From Tetracentron sinense (taxonomy: Eukaryota > Streptophyta > Magnoliopsida > Trochodendrales > Trochodendraceae), in contig CM026559.1 in the NCBI GenBank assembly GCA_015143295.1, positions 23,450,826 to 23,514,825 of the forward strand: a stretch of 64,000 nucleotides of DNA, read 5' to 3'. The translations under genes were made by a program, and so were the position numbers. The stretch's first letter is position 1. Each line of letters begins with the position of its first letter. Below are positions 48,700 to 59,330 of the stretch, piece after piece. Under the pieces are notes generated by a model. It had not been told where the DNA came from. It saw only the letters and a program-made list of their open reading frames with translations, and made no database searches.

Positions 48700-48888
48700 C
48701 TGAAAGTATGCCTCTTTCTAATTTTAGAAAAACAATTCTTGGGGGCCATACATCGAATCCCAAGATCTGACTAAAATTCTAATTGATTTTATTCAATGAA
48801 GGTTGAAATAACAATCACCTTTGTGACTTTGAAATTGTTAAGTCAAATCCACATAAGAACAGTACTCGCAAAACTTGATAATTGCATC

Positions 48889-50136
48889 GCCATTCTTGGT
48901 GTTTCTGTTTACAATTCCTCTTCATCCATTTTTGGTAAGCCCTGATCCAATTCAGGGCCATGGTTGAACTCCTCAGGACCTCCTCTGTCTACCCTAGTCC
49001 TTCTAGGGTCATCCCAGCTATTTAACCATGGTTAATATGGTCTAAACTAGACCCTATCCAGAATGGCGGTAGTCCATCTACCGCCATTTCAATACCATTT
49101 TACAGTAGCTTTGGGCTTGCTTCAGGCCCATTTCAGACCATATCTCGAGCCCACTAAAGGCCCATTTCCTGTCTTATGGGCTTTGCACAGGGCCCAGACT
49201 TGGTAGGAGGCCACTATAGACCCTGCCATGCTTTCTGGGCCCATCCTGACCTACCTAAACCCTTAACCAGGGTTAACCCAATCCTAGTTAATATTTAACC
49301 GTGGTTAAGCAGTCCTTAACCCTTGGTAAAAATCTGAAAAAATACCAAAAAATTTGAAATATTGCAAAATGCCCAAAATGTTTCTGCTTTGGCCATTTTA
49401 CCATGGTTAGCAGCCCTAACCATAGTTACTATTCATATTTAACTCCGGTTAGCAACCCTAACCTCGGTTAAATCCGATTTTGGCCTACTGGGCTCACCCT
49501 TGGCCTATCGGGCCCAATCTCAGCCTACCAGACTCAACCACGTTACCCTCAACCTTGGTTAGCAACCCTAACCTTTATTATTCCCGATTTCGGCTTACCG
49601 GGTCTAAATCAAGTCTACCGGAATTACCCCTTGGCCTACAAAGCCTAATCTTGGCCTATCGGGCCTTTCTCTTCGTCTACCGGACTAACCCTAAGCCTAC
49701 CGGGCTTAAATCTTGCACTTGACCAAACTCGGTCAACCAAATCCTAGTCTACCGGACTAGTCCATTAGCCACCCTTGGTACACACACACACACAACCTAG
49801 CCTTGGCACGAGCCCATGTGTCAAAACTACACTCGGTTTGATCTCACCTTGTGAGTACGTAGGCTCGACCTTAGTTAGCTTTTCTCTCTTAGATTAGTAT
49901 TATCTTAAATATTTAGCATTTGAACAAACTTTGACTTTAATTGGCTTACACCTAGAAAGTAGGGAATCATTAAAAAATGGAAGTCTCGGGGTGCCTAACA
50001 CCTTCCTCGGACTTAACCAAACCTCTTACCTAGACCTCTACCATGGACCAAGACCTTATCCACTACCCGGAATCTCTTCTGATTGAATAGGTGGCGACTC
50101 TAACATTACACCTGTGAGTAAAACCCTGTGCTCACA
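48889..50136 (+). repeat. LTR fragment, TGTAAGCAC family (copy D, end part)
   Basis: It matches the second half of copy A (GTACGTAGGC block, GGTGGCGACTC and the end GTGCTCACA). It joins the LTR remnant of the inverted copia at its left. With copy B it could be one LTR split by the copia fragment, but the base runs outside B (GTTAT) and D (AAAGG) do not match. 50137-50342 to the right holds nothing recognisable. Confidence 0.7.
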
Positions 50137-50342
50137 AAAGGTTTAAAGCCTGTCTTGGAGTACTCAAAACACAAAATTTCCACAGGTTCGATCCCAGGAT
50201 TTCAACACTCTTGACGACCCCGTAGGGTAGGTATAAAATGTCGAACCCTTAAGTCTCGGGAGAGGTGTCCAAGAAGTGGATTGTTGTGACCATTTAGGGT
50301 TGTAGAAGTTAAGGGGAAACTAATGCAATTATGTTTTGATAT

Positions 50343-50803
50343 AGAAAGCACAGATACTTCAAATAGGTCTTCGAACCCATATCGGATATGGATACGCCTT
50401 TGATACGGCGGGATACGGCTTAGACGTATTCGGTTAATTACAAAAAAAATATTTTATTTCGGATACGGCTCCGATACAGCAGGGATACGGTCGGGATACA
50501 GACTTTTTTTTTTTTGGAGACCTAGGGGTGTAACCCTTTCTCTTTTGTTTTTGCATGAACATGGTCTTCTTTATATTTTGCTTAGTAGATGATAGACTAA
50601 CTTTCCTTTTTGCTTAGTGGATTATGAGATAACCCTATTTCTTTTGCTTTTGCATGAACGTAGTCTTTTTTATACATAAACAAAACTATGGTTCATTTTG
50701 TAATTATAATACAAAATATAGTATTATTATTATTTTTTAAAAAAATTAGACGTATTTTGACTGTACCCGTATCTGTATCCGTATCCGTATCCGTGCTTCC
50801 TAG
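50343..50803. repeat. Fold-back repeat with GATACGG ends
   Basis: The left side has AAGCACAGATAC followed by GGATATGGATACG and GGGATACGG repeats. The right side ends GTATCCGTATCCGTGCTTCC, its rough inverse. The middle is AT-rich. It looks like a non-autonomous terminal-inverted-repeat element, but no clear target duplication was found. Confidence 0.5.
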
Positions 50804-50827
50804 GTTTTGATTCTCTGCTTTGCATGA

Positions 50828-50907
50828 AGACTACTTTAGAATGACAACGATCGAGGTCCCAACACCCTTTGTTGGTCCCAAAAATATGGTCCAGTGGAAG
50901 GGGACAT
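50828..50907 (+). repeat. Left copy of an 80-bp direct duplication
   Basis: CTACTTTAGAATGACAACGA and its following sequence recur at 53684-53763. The LTR at 50908-53673 sits between the two copies, so the target was already a tandem duplication. Confidence 0.85.
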
Positions 50908-51123
50908 TATAGAGCCCCAGACTTTTTCATGCTTAATACATGGCACTTTCGTTGTCATTTTGCCTTTAAAGAGGTATAATTAATAAATAAGGAGGAAATT
51001 GGAAATTCTGAAATGTCAGAAATGTTCCTTTTCGAAGTACGAACCCAACGCAAGTTGAATCGTCAAAATCGGACGAACGAGTCAAAAGATATGGCCAAAA
51101 CAGTTTGGGTTTGCAAGCAATCG

Positions 51124-51240
51124 TAGCTCGGTTATGCACTAAGGACGTAGCTCGGTTATGCACTAAGGACGTAGCTTGGTTATGCGCTAAGGACGTAGAT
51201 CGGTTATGCGCTAAGGACGTAGCTCGGAAGGCGCTAGGTC
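51124..51240 (+). repeat. 24-bp array, CGTAGCTCGGTTATG unit
   Basis: About five copies of CGTAGCTCGGTTATGCACTA plus AGGA at the start of the variable slot of the solo LTR. Confidence 0.9.
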
Positions 51241-51314
51241 GTGCTCTGATAAGGCACAGACAACGCATAGACAACGTACTCTGAGAACGTAGTTCGAGTT
51301 CTGATAACGTATAC

Positions 51315-51650
51315 GTTGTGCATCCGTTGTACAGCAACAACGGGTACGTTGTATAACAACAACGGGTACGTTGTACAACAACAACGGGTACATTGTACAG
51401 CAACAACGGGTACGTGGTGCAACAACAACGGGTACGTTGTACAGCAACAACGGGTACGTTGTACAGCAACAACAGGTACGTGGTGCAACAACGACGGGTA
51501 CGTTGTGCAACAACGACGGGTACGTTGTACAGCAACAATGGGTACGTGGTGCAACAACAATGGGTACGTTGTACAGCTACAACGGGTACGTTGTACAGTT
51601 ACAACGGGTACGTTGTGCAGCACGTCGGGCACGTTGTACATAAGACATCG
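51315..51650 (+). repeat. 22-bp array, CGGGTACGTTGTAC unit
   Basis: About 14 units of CGGGTACGTTGTACAACAAC plus AA, with GTGGTGC variants. Every unit holds a CGTTGT-like hexamer. Long ORFs on both strands here are by-products. Confidence 0.95.
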
Positions 51651-51654
51651 GACA

Positions 51655-51866
51655 ACGTGTTCAGCACTGTTCACAGCACAACGTGTTCGGCACTGTTCAC
51701 AGCACAACGTGTTCGGCACTGTTCACAGCACAACGTGTTTAGCACTGTTCACAGCACAACGTGTTCGGCACTGTTCATAGCACAACGTGTTCGGCACTGT
51801 TCACAGCACAACGTGTTCAGCACTGTTCACAGCACAACGTGTTCAGCACTGTTCACAGCTCAACGA
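51655..51866 (+). repeat. 26-bp array, ACAACGTGTTCGGCACTGTT unit
   Basis: About eight units, each with ACAACG. It follows the 22-bp array inside the solo Tekay LTR. Confidence 0.95.
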
Positions 51867-53683
51867 ATTCGGCATTCGTGTGTTTGCAGAAACTTCAGTA
51901 AGGGTATTATGGTCTTTTGATCGGTTCACTCTTACCTTAAGAGTTTAACCCGAGCCTTTAGGGCTTCATTTCGACACTTAGAGAGATTGGGAGATAAGAA
52001 GAGAAGGAAGGGCGATTCCTAAACCTAGGGTTTCCATTTTTGGAGAGAAATCAAAGGGTTTGAGACCCTAGATCACTTCTAGTCCGGGCTTTCTCCAAGA
52101 TCTCGGCTCAAGCACTCGTGGAGAGCGTTCTCCAAGCTAGGGCAGAAGCTACACAGTAGTTTTGGAAAGGGGATTTCTTCCTCACTTGATCAAGGTCGGT
52201 ACTTCTTACTACCCTCCTAGTTATAGTTCCTCTTTCCCCTTTATTTCTCTTTATTTTCCTTTATTACACGTGTTATGAGATGGATGGTTGTGAATGGCGA
52301 ATGGAGATGGAATGGGCGACTGGATGCCAATGGTTGTGTTGTGATGATTATAATGGGGAGGGCATTGTTCCAATAATGAACATACATGTATGATTTGAGA
52401 AAAACCCATCTAGAAAAGCATGTTGTAGGGTAAATCGATAATGAACATAACATGTTTGATGAAATGCCAAGGTGAATAAAGTGAGTTGTAATTTAGGAAA
52501 TGCATGCCTAATAAATTCTGAATATTGCTAGGGCCTATGATAGTGTGTTTTCTTGCTTTTCCTAAATGATATGAATATTACATTGCTCAATCATTGATGT
52601 TATATGTATCGTGAAATTACCCAAATGTCATATTTAAATTTAAATGCAAGTATGTACACGGTTCCCACGAGCACGGCATGCATGACATGATTTATCGAGG
52701 TTTTTCAAGAACATGGTTAGAGGTGGGACATATCCTATGATATGTTTTACCTCGCTTTTCACAAGAAGACAAGAACCAACATTACACGAGGGGTCTCCCC
52801 TCACTCACAAGTGCAAATTCATATTTTAAGGGCCTCCCTTCCCTCGCAAGTACATACATATCATGAAGAAGGGTCTCCCTTCCCTCTCAAGGCATCTCTC
52901 AAGTGCATCTCACAAGGATAGCTCACAAGTGTATCTCACAAGTCACATGATCACAAGCAAGCACGCATAACATGCATGACATGACACGTACGACACAAGC
53001 AAGATAGACAAGACAAGCTTTCAAGTACGAAATGATATTTCAAGCCAAGTCAAGTGCACGATGTTTTCAAGAGGTCTTATCGGTTTTCTATGAAATACAA
53101 GCATGATTATAAATTGCTTTACTTCCTTGTATGATATGAATTGCTTCTGTCTGACATATATGAATTGCTCCTGATTATGTATTGTCATTGTTATGCTATA
53201 ATTGTTGGTTAGTATTTAGTACCCGCTGAGTATTCCATGCTCAGCCGTACTTCTTATGTCGGCAGGTTATGAGGGAGCTGCTGCTCCATTTGATGTTTGT
53301 GCTCCTGGTCCATGGGTGGAGGAGGAGTACGTCGAGGAGCCTTTGGAGGAACCTGCAATAGAGGGTTACCATTAGGTGGTTGTAGATTCTGAGTGAATAG
53401 CTGTGGGTGAGATGAGAGATATACCTTCATGTATTTTGGCGGGTCTGTCCGCACTTTCTTTTGGATTCCTTTTGTGTAAACTTGGATTCGTATATACATA
53501 GAGGTTGTTTAGACTTCCGCTGTGCTATGTTAGAGTATGTTTCCGCTGTTTATATCCTCTATTGTATATGCTCTGTGGGTTTTTGCAGGTTGGTTTGTCA
53601 AGCAAGTCATGTAAGCCATGATTAGTCGTCCAAAGTTCACTCTAACTCCTAGGGTGGGTTTTGGGTCGTGACAAACATCAACT

Positions 53684-53763
53684 CCTACTTTAGAATGACA
53701 ACGATTAAGGTCCCAACACCCTTTGTTGGTCCCACAAATATGGTCCAATGGAAGCTGACATCA
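53684..53763 (+). repeat. Right copy of the 80-bp direct duplication
   Basis: Matches 50828-50907 with a few substitutions. 53764-53994 beyond it has no recognised feature. Confidence 0.85.
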
Positions 53764-53994
53764 ACTCTGGTTTTTTTTATTTGGTAAAACCTAACTCTGG
53801 TTGCCCATTTATTGATGAGCAATAATGACCTCGGGGCGAGGAGGGGACTATTTCTCCTGGACCACACAAAGCTTCTTTAACTGCGCTTGAAATATATGAT
53901 TAACAAATTTTACTCTTAGCGGTTAGTTTTTTTTGTCTTCCTCTAAAAACCAAGGTTAAATACTTTAACCTTAATGCTATGTTTGGTTGTTGAG

Positions 53995-54500
53995 AAAATA
54001 GATCGAGGCAAATATTCTGAGGCGGTGTCCAAGAAGAGTTTGGAGTTGGCTAAGAGGCCAATCCATAGTTCAGCACCTCCAGGAGGCGGCTCGTACGGCT
54101 TATCAGTATCATGGCCAACACCACCGATTGAGGCCAACTTATGCTCTTCCAGCTCCGCAGTATGTGCCTCAGGCACCGCGACCTCAGGCTCTTCTCGGCC
54201 CCAGGCCTTTGCACCTCAGACGATGAGGGTATAGGGTCCCCTCGGCCTCCGAATCTTATACACACTGTTAAAGGAAGTCTCACTTCGTGCGGCGAGGCAC
54301 CGACAGGAGATTGCTGAAGGGCATCGGGCATGCTTTCATTGTGGTCGCCAGGGCCATCATGAGGAGGGATTGCTTCCCTATCGGCATTGTACCAGGCTCA
54401 TGTCTCAGGCCGGACTTAGGCCCCAGCACACCAGCAGGATATATCAGGTGTCATCCAGATACCCGGTCTACACCTCAGTCTCGCATGGTGAAGCCTTGGG
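53995..54500 (+). pseudogene. Broken Tekay gag fragment
   Basis: It corresponds to the second half of Tekay gag (18555-19010): VSKKSLELAKRP, the Pro-rich stretch, a damaged CCHC region ([10 protein letters not shown]-like in shifted frames) and RSTPQSR. Many one- and two-base insertions and deletions give frame changes every 20-40 codons. No LTR or PBS is attached. Confidence 0.8.
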
Positions 54501-54815
54501 TCTGGCTGGCTTTAACTTCTCTTTTAACCCATATTAAGAAATTTTAACTGTAGTGGTTAAATTTTTTTATATTCTTTTATGAAAATTAAGGTTTTAGTGA
54601 ATCTTAACCACAATTAAGGAATGTCAAAAAGAGACACATGCCAACATTTGGATGAGGGCCACATGAATTTCATCTAACGAGGGCCAGACAAAATTCCATT
54701 CCCTCTTCATAGGCCAGGCAAAAGCTACGATGTGCCAGCAGCGAAGACCCCATGCGATGCACGGATGTTTAAGAGAAAAAATAGAAGATTTTTAAAACAA
54801 CCATTAATGATAAAC
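54501..54815. other. MITE-like filler between the Tekay fragments
   Basis: It contains TTAACC/GGTTAA-rich sequence with GAGACACATGCCAAC near 54635, resembling the arms of the MITEs at 59863 and 61077. It may be a decayed copy of that family. No gene. Confidence 0.4.
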
Positions 54816-55370
54816 ATAAAGCCGTTAGAAGGAAAACCATTTCACTTTCGTGGATTGAAAAGTAGAGATATTGCTCGTTTTGCGGCGTTGAGCTTAGCTA
54901 ACCCCGAGGCAAAGAACTCATCGACTATTCCGGTTGTGAGTGGATTCCTGGATGTATTTCCAGAGGAGTTGCCGGGATTGCCAGATAGGGAGATTGAGTT
55001 TGTGATCGAGCTTGCACCAGGCACAGCTCCTGTTTTCAGGGCTCCATATAGAATGGCCCCTATTGAACTCAAGGAGTTGAAGACTCAGTTGGAGGAATTG
55101 CAAGGCCTTGGCTTCATTCGACCAAGTGTCTCACCGTGGGGTGCCCCGGTGTTGTTTGTTAAGAAGAAAGATGGCTCGATGCGGATGTGTGTCGATTACC
55201 GGCAATTGAACAAAGTCACTATAAAGAATAGGTATCCCTTGCCTAGGATTGATGACTTGTTCGATCAGTTGAAGGGAGCGAGATTTTTCTCAAAGATAGA
55301 TCTTCGATCGGGCTATCACCAGTTGAAGATTAAGGCGGAAGATATTCCCAAAACGGCTTTCCGGACTCGA
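54816..55370 (+). pseudogene. Truncated Tekay protease end and reverse transcriptase start
   Basis: Open for about 180 codons, it matches the Tekay pol at 19543-20098: [36 protein letters not shown] with one Pro missing, [26 protein letters not shown] and [20 protein letters not shown]. It stops abruptly before the YGHYEF block; the sequence from 55371 is unrelated AT-rich DNA. The catalytic FVDD is absent. It keeps the ancestral Gln in SGYHQ, which the complete copy has lost. Confidence 0.9.
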
Positions 55371-58216
55371 TCACATGAATTGAGGGGTACAAACTGGAAT
55401 TGCATGATTAGAACATCAAATTGGGTGTGTAGACACCTCAACTTCTCTGAATTTTAATTCACCTATGAATTGAAATAGTGTCAATTCTAAAAATTTATTA
55501 ATAGTACAATATCCACCTAAGAGGTAGATGTAAATCGGGTGTATATTAGAATTGGCACAGATTTTTGCAACTCCTAGACTTTTCTAGATTAACAAAATTT
55601 GAATTATTTTCAAATAAATATCTCTATGTATGAATTATTTAAATAAAACATTAATTTTCAATTTTTTGTTAATTAATTTCTATTTAAATTATTCTTATTT
55701 TATCTATATAAATTAAATTTAAATTTATATTTCTATTTTTAAATATATTTAATTTAAAATTATAGAGATTTATTTTTAATTTTAAAGAAATTATTAGGAC
55801 TTTTAAAAATACATATTATGATAATAATTATTCTACCATTGGAATATATAGTAGTTTTGCATTACATTCTATTATATATAGTTTTTGAATATATACTATA
55901 TTTTACTCTATAAAATAATAAATAAAAATTACTATGGATCAAAAAAAATATAGTGATCTATGAAATTAATAACCTTTTATATAATTAGGAGTTTATGATA
56001 TAATAAGAATGTCTTTTTTGTATTGAGTACTTAGGACCCACGACTCAATAAATTGGAACTTTGAACCCATTTGTAACACCTGCAGCTTGTCATTCTGAAG
56101 GCAGAGTTGTATCATTCCCATAGTGAAGATCATGGTCATTCAGTGTGGTTGATATGCCACTCCCTAACTAGGACGTATTACTATCTAGGGTTGTGGCCTA
56201 ACCGTGTGTCGGTTAAAAAAACATTTGTATGATTATATATATATATATATATATTGCACATGCAAACCAACATTTCAATTATCAAGTGGATTTTTGTGCA
56301 TCCAAACTTGAAATTCAAAGCATGTTTTTAACAAATTGCCAAATATAGGTATAAAGTTTCTGTGTTTTTAGTTGTCTATAAATTTTGATTGTAATTCTGT
56401 CTTTTTAGGGCTGGAAATCAATAGAATCCATAGGCGTCTTCATGGGACTTAATATCTTATGGGTTCATCAATTATAGATATCTATATCATAACAAAACAC
56501 AAACTCTTCATATCTATTAGTAGTAGGTTTAACACACACTCTTCATATCTATTTGTAGTAGGTTTGGGATTTGGTGCAGTGGAATCACTTCCTTGATTTA
56601 GTTCAATAGTAACAGAAATTAGTGAACCTTGATCTGGTTCAATGGTAACAGAATTGTATTTCTTAATAGAGTAAAGAACAAAGAATATGTAAGAGTAGAA
56701 AAGGTGGATTGAGATTTTAAGTTTTAAGAACATGAGAGTATATTAATATTACTATTGTTGTTGTTATTATTATTATTATTTGTTTAAATGAAAGATGCCT
56801 TCTCTTTTATTTTTTCTCTCCAATGTTTCTATTTTGGCGAATAAGAGAAGATGGTAAAGAATTTATACAAGCTTGTTGTTGCTTAGTTTGATGTTTCAAG
56901 GCTTTAATTGATAGTTGGGGTGTACAATATATCTAGGGAGGATGAAACGAGTTATGTTTTGTGTTTATTTTTGTTTCTTATGATTAAGATAAGATTATCT
57001 CATTACATGCAAGGAAGTAAGTCAAGTTGTCCAAATCCTTAAAAATCTTTATAATTGTTACATTACTCATTGAGCACATTTGTGAAAATCCTGCCTTGAT
57101 TAGTTGTTGTGAGCAACTGTGATTTAGATGAAACACATAGTTTTCAATATTTTTCTTTCGTTTTATAGAATGGTTATAAAATATTTATTAGAATGGCGTT
57201 TTTTGTTGTGTTTCATTAATAAGTTGAAAGTTTGATGTATAGTTAGGAAATTTATAGATAACTTTTTTTTGATCTTTTGGTGTGCTCATAGACTTGAATG
57301 CATGTATTTAATGGTATGTAGTTAGTCTGTTGTAAGTTTAGCGTACATGCTGTAAGAAAATGTTCGTAGGCTCATAGTAGCACCACCCTAAAATAATTTT
57401 TAGAAGGTTTGGAAATTATCAATATTTCCTTGAAACCTAATTGGAAAAGTAGGTGTTTTGGGTGCAGGGAGAACTAGAGCTTTAAATAGAGCAAATTAGA
57501 AGCTAATAGTAATATATCTGAATTTGTATTCAATTACATACCGTCTATCCAAATTCTATTAAATATCCATCCAATAGTAAGATAGAATATTCATATATCC
57601 GATTTCGTTTAAAATATTTGAATTAATCAAATTTACTCCCCCAAATACTTATTCGAATAATTATCTAAACAAATGATTTCGATTTCGAATACAAATCGAA
57701 TAAGGATAATATACGTATCCTTGGACATCCCTAAAAATGAGCCTTTAAGCTGGATATCCGTACTCCTACTGTACAAGCCAAACGGTGGATGAGCCCTTAT
57801 CCCTTAAATTTGATTTCTCTCTCGTTAGCTTTTTCCTAAACTCTTTCCCGTGTAACTCTCTCCCACGACAACACATTGATTTGACTTTACATCAATTCCA
57901 TGAATAACCCTTTCTCTTCACGTGGACAACACGTGTTGATGGCCCAGCATTATAACTTGACCTTTGATGTGGACAGTTTTTTTTCCTTAGAGATAAACAA
58001 CTCACACACATCAGCCAACCCATACCCAAAATACATAAGAAGACGAAGGACCTAACACATCTCACCAAAAGGTCACGTCCGTGAGAGTCAATTAACAATG
58101 TCCCAAGATTCCCCCTCTGAGAGGAAAAGCTTATGAAAACCAAGATTCTTCTCAACCCACTCCCACGGTTGCTAGGTATATCAGATCCAGATGGCATCTC
58201 TGTACCCATTTATTTA
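55371..58216. other. AT-rich intergenic region
   Basis: No gene or complete transposon was recognised. There is a (TA)n microsatellite at 56233-56254, an ATT-type microsatellite near 56755-56780, and a GAATA/TATTC-rich stretch around 57540-57715 that looks like a decayed dispersed repeat. Only short chance ORFs are present. Confidence 0.6.
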
Positions 58217-58491
58217 AGGCTTTGGATTCTCTCTGGCAGCAGCCCGAGAGGTACTCTTGGATAACCATACATCATGCGGCAGGTGATTAGAGAAGTCATT
58301 TCATGAGCCCATGATTTTTACTTTTTCCCACATTATTTGACACATGATGATAAAATAGTGAGATAAAGGAAAAGAGATATCAAATGGGAGAGAAGTCAAA
58401 ATTTGGGGGCCCATGAAATGAATGAAATGACTTCTCCAGCCACCTGCCCCTGAGCACCTCTCGGGCTGCTGCTAGAGAGAATCCGAAGCCT
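58217..58491. mobile_element. Tourist-like MITE, 275 bp, upstream of the FPF1-like gene
   Basis: The ends are AGGCTTTGGATTCTC and its inverse GAGAATCCGAAGCCT. TTA is duplicated at 58214-58216 and 58492-58494. The inverted arms continue about 90 bases (GCAGCAGCCCGAGAGGT; GCAGGTG; GAGAAGTCATTTCAT), so the whole element folds into a long hairpin. The 3-bp TTA duplication fits PIF/Harbinger (Tourist-type) MITEs. It ends 135 bp before the TATA box of the gene. Confidence 0.88.
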
Positions 58492-58625
58492 TTATTTGAA
58501 CCTAATGGGCCCACATTATCTAGATTCTATACCAAAGGCAAACATAGCATAACCCTTCTTTACATCCCACTCCCAAAAGATGATTTCCTCTTGTATTTTT
58601 TTGTCTTAAACTCAAAGTTGTCACA

Positions 58626-58635
58626 TATATATAAA
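58626..58635 (+). promoter_or_regulatory. TATA box of the FPF1-like gene
   Basis: TATATATAAA followed by CCCC, about 80 bases before the ATG. The transcript would start near 58660, leaving a leader of about 55 bases ending in an A-rich stretch. Confidence 0.75.
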
Positions 58636-58715
58636 CCCCTTCCACCCTCCCCTGGTTTCATCACCTAACTCCCCAACCTTCTTCTTTCTTATGCAACAAA
58701 AAAAAATATACGACT

Positions 58716-59051
58716 ATGTCTGGAGTCTGGGTATTCAAGAACGGCGTGATTCGCCTCGTCGAAAACCCGGCGACAGATCCTACCGATGGAAGACAAGCAA
58801 GTAATGTTCGGCGAAAGGTCTTGGTCTACCTACCCACTGGTGAAGTCATCTCATCTTACACTTATCTTGAACAAATTCTTACAGGATTAGGGTGGGAGAG
58901 GTACTACTACGATGTGGATCTCTTACAGTTCCACAAGAAATCTTCGGTCGATCTCATCTCTCTCCCTAAGGACTTTTCCAAGTTCAAATCCATACAGATG
59001 TATGATATCGTCGTTAAGAATCCGAATATCTTTCATGTCCGAGACATGTAA
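58716..59051 (+). CDS. FPF1-like protein (flowering promoting factor 1 family), 111 aa
   Basis: A single-exon ORF starting [18 protein letters not shown] and ending [14 protein letters not shown], both ends diagnostic of the plant FPF1 family. Central conserved blocks [28 protein letters not shown] and MYDIVVKNP are present. Length fits the family (about 110-125 aa). The variable loop after ENP is short, and the FKNGV form (without the extra Asn/Lys of Arabidopsis FPF1) is nearer the FPF1-like members. Family members are small soluble proteins without known enzymatic domains; they promote flowering competence and affect gibberellin response and root growth in Arabidopsis and rice. A TATA box lies at 58626, and MITEs sit upstream (58217-58491) and downstream (59219-59330). 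This is the only clear host gene in the window, with no sign of damage. Confidence 0.96.
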   Translation: MSGVWVFKNGVIRLVENPATDPTDGRQASNVRRKVLVYLPTGEVISSYTYLEQILTGLGWERYYYDVDLLQFHKKSSVDLISLPKDFSKFKSIQMYDIVVKNPNIFHVRDM

Positions 59052-59218
59052 GCCTGTCTAAGAACAAACCAGTGTGGTGTGTCTTGTTTTACTCTCATTC
59101 TCCTTGTTAGTGCTTGGGTTGCAAATGGGTGCCCTCTCTCCTTGTTCATGTCATGAGGGACTTGTAAGTAGCTATAACTATAACTGGGGTCCTTCCTCTT
59201 CTTCTTCTTTGGCTCCTT

Positions 59219-59330
59219 GTGATAACAGCTCTTAGAGTTTTGTTCTGTTATTGGAGTTTAGTTAGGACTCTAATAACCGATAGTAGAAACCTAACAAAAC
59301 TCTAAGAGATTGTCTCTTAACCGTTATCAC
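59219..59330. repeat. 112-bp fold-back element downstream of the FPF1-like gene
   Basis: It starts GTGATAAC and ends GTTATCAC, with inner arms CTCTTAGAGTTTTGTT and AACAAAACTCTAAGAG. It lies 168 bases after the stop codon, so it could be inside the 3' UTR. A small MITE is likely; the target duplication is not clear. 59331-59716 holds nothing else recognised. Confidence 0.7.

Larger units (their letters stand above)
40140..48888 (-). mobile_element. Inverted, decayed relative of the second copia element, with two nested LTRs
   Basis: On the minus strand it begins with the last 188 bp of an LTR (48888-48701) and a PBS. A leader matching 33915-35600 of the second copia follows, then a gag remnant, then a badly decayed pol stretch to 40140, where a CTRPDI-like RT/RNase H junction motif can be read. 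Two LTR insertions (43313-45705 and 47105-48292) and about 1.2 kb of further AT-rich repeat (45850-47100) interrupt the leader. Neither end is a normal LTR end. Confidence 0.7.
50908..53673 (+). mobile_element. Solo Tekay LTR (2766 bp)
   Basis: It starts TATAGAGCCCCAG (TG mutated to TA) and ends GGGTCGTGACA. The flanks GACAT (50903-50907) and AACAT (53674-53678) are the target duplication with one change. Outside its arrays it is similar along its length to the Tekay LTR at 14806-17474, so it belongs to the same family or a close subfamily. No PBS follows it. Confidence 0.92.

Noticed and set aside
39745-50136. Copies B and D as one simple solo LTR split by the inverted copia
   Set aside because: Outer flanks GTTAT and AAAGG do not match, and the sequence right of D does not resume the second copia element; kept as two fragments.
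50160-50215. GGTTCGATCCC as a tRNA or SINE B box
   Set aside because: No A box at the right spacing, no tail or target duplication.
50966-51920. Long ORFs on both strands over the solo LTR arrays
   Set aside because: Same cause: repeats of 22, 24 and 26 bp with no stop in several frames.
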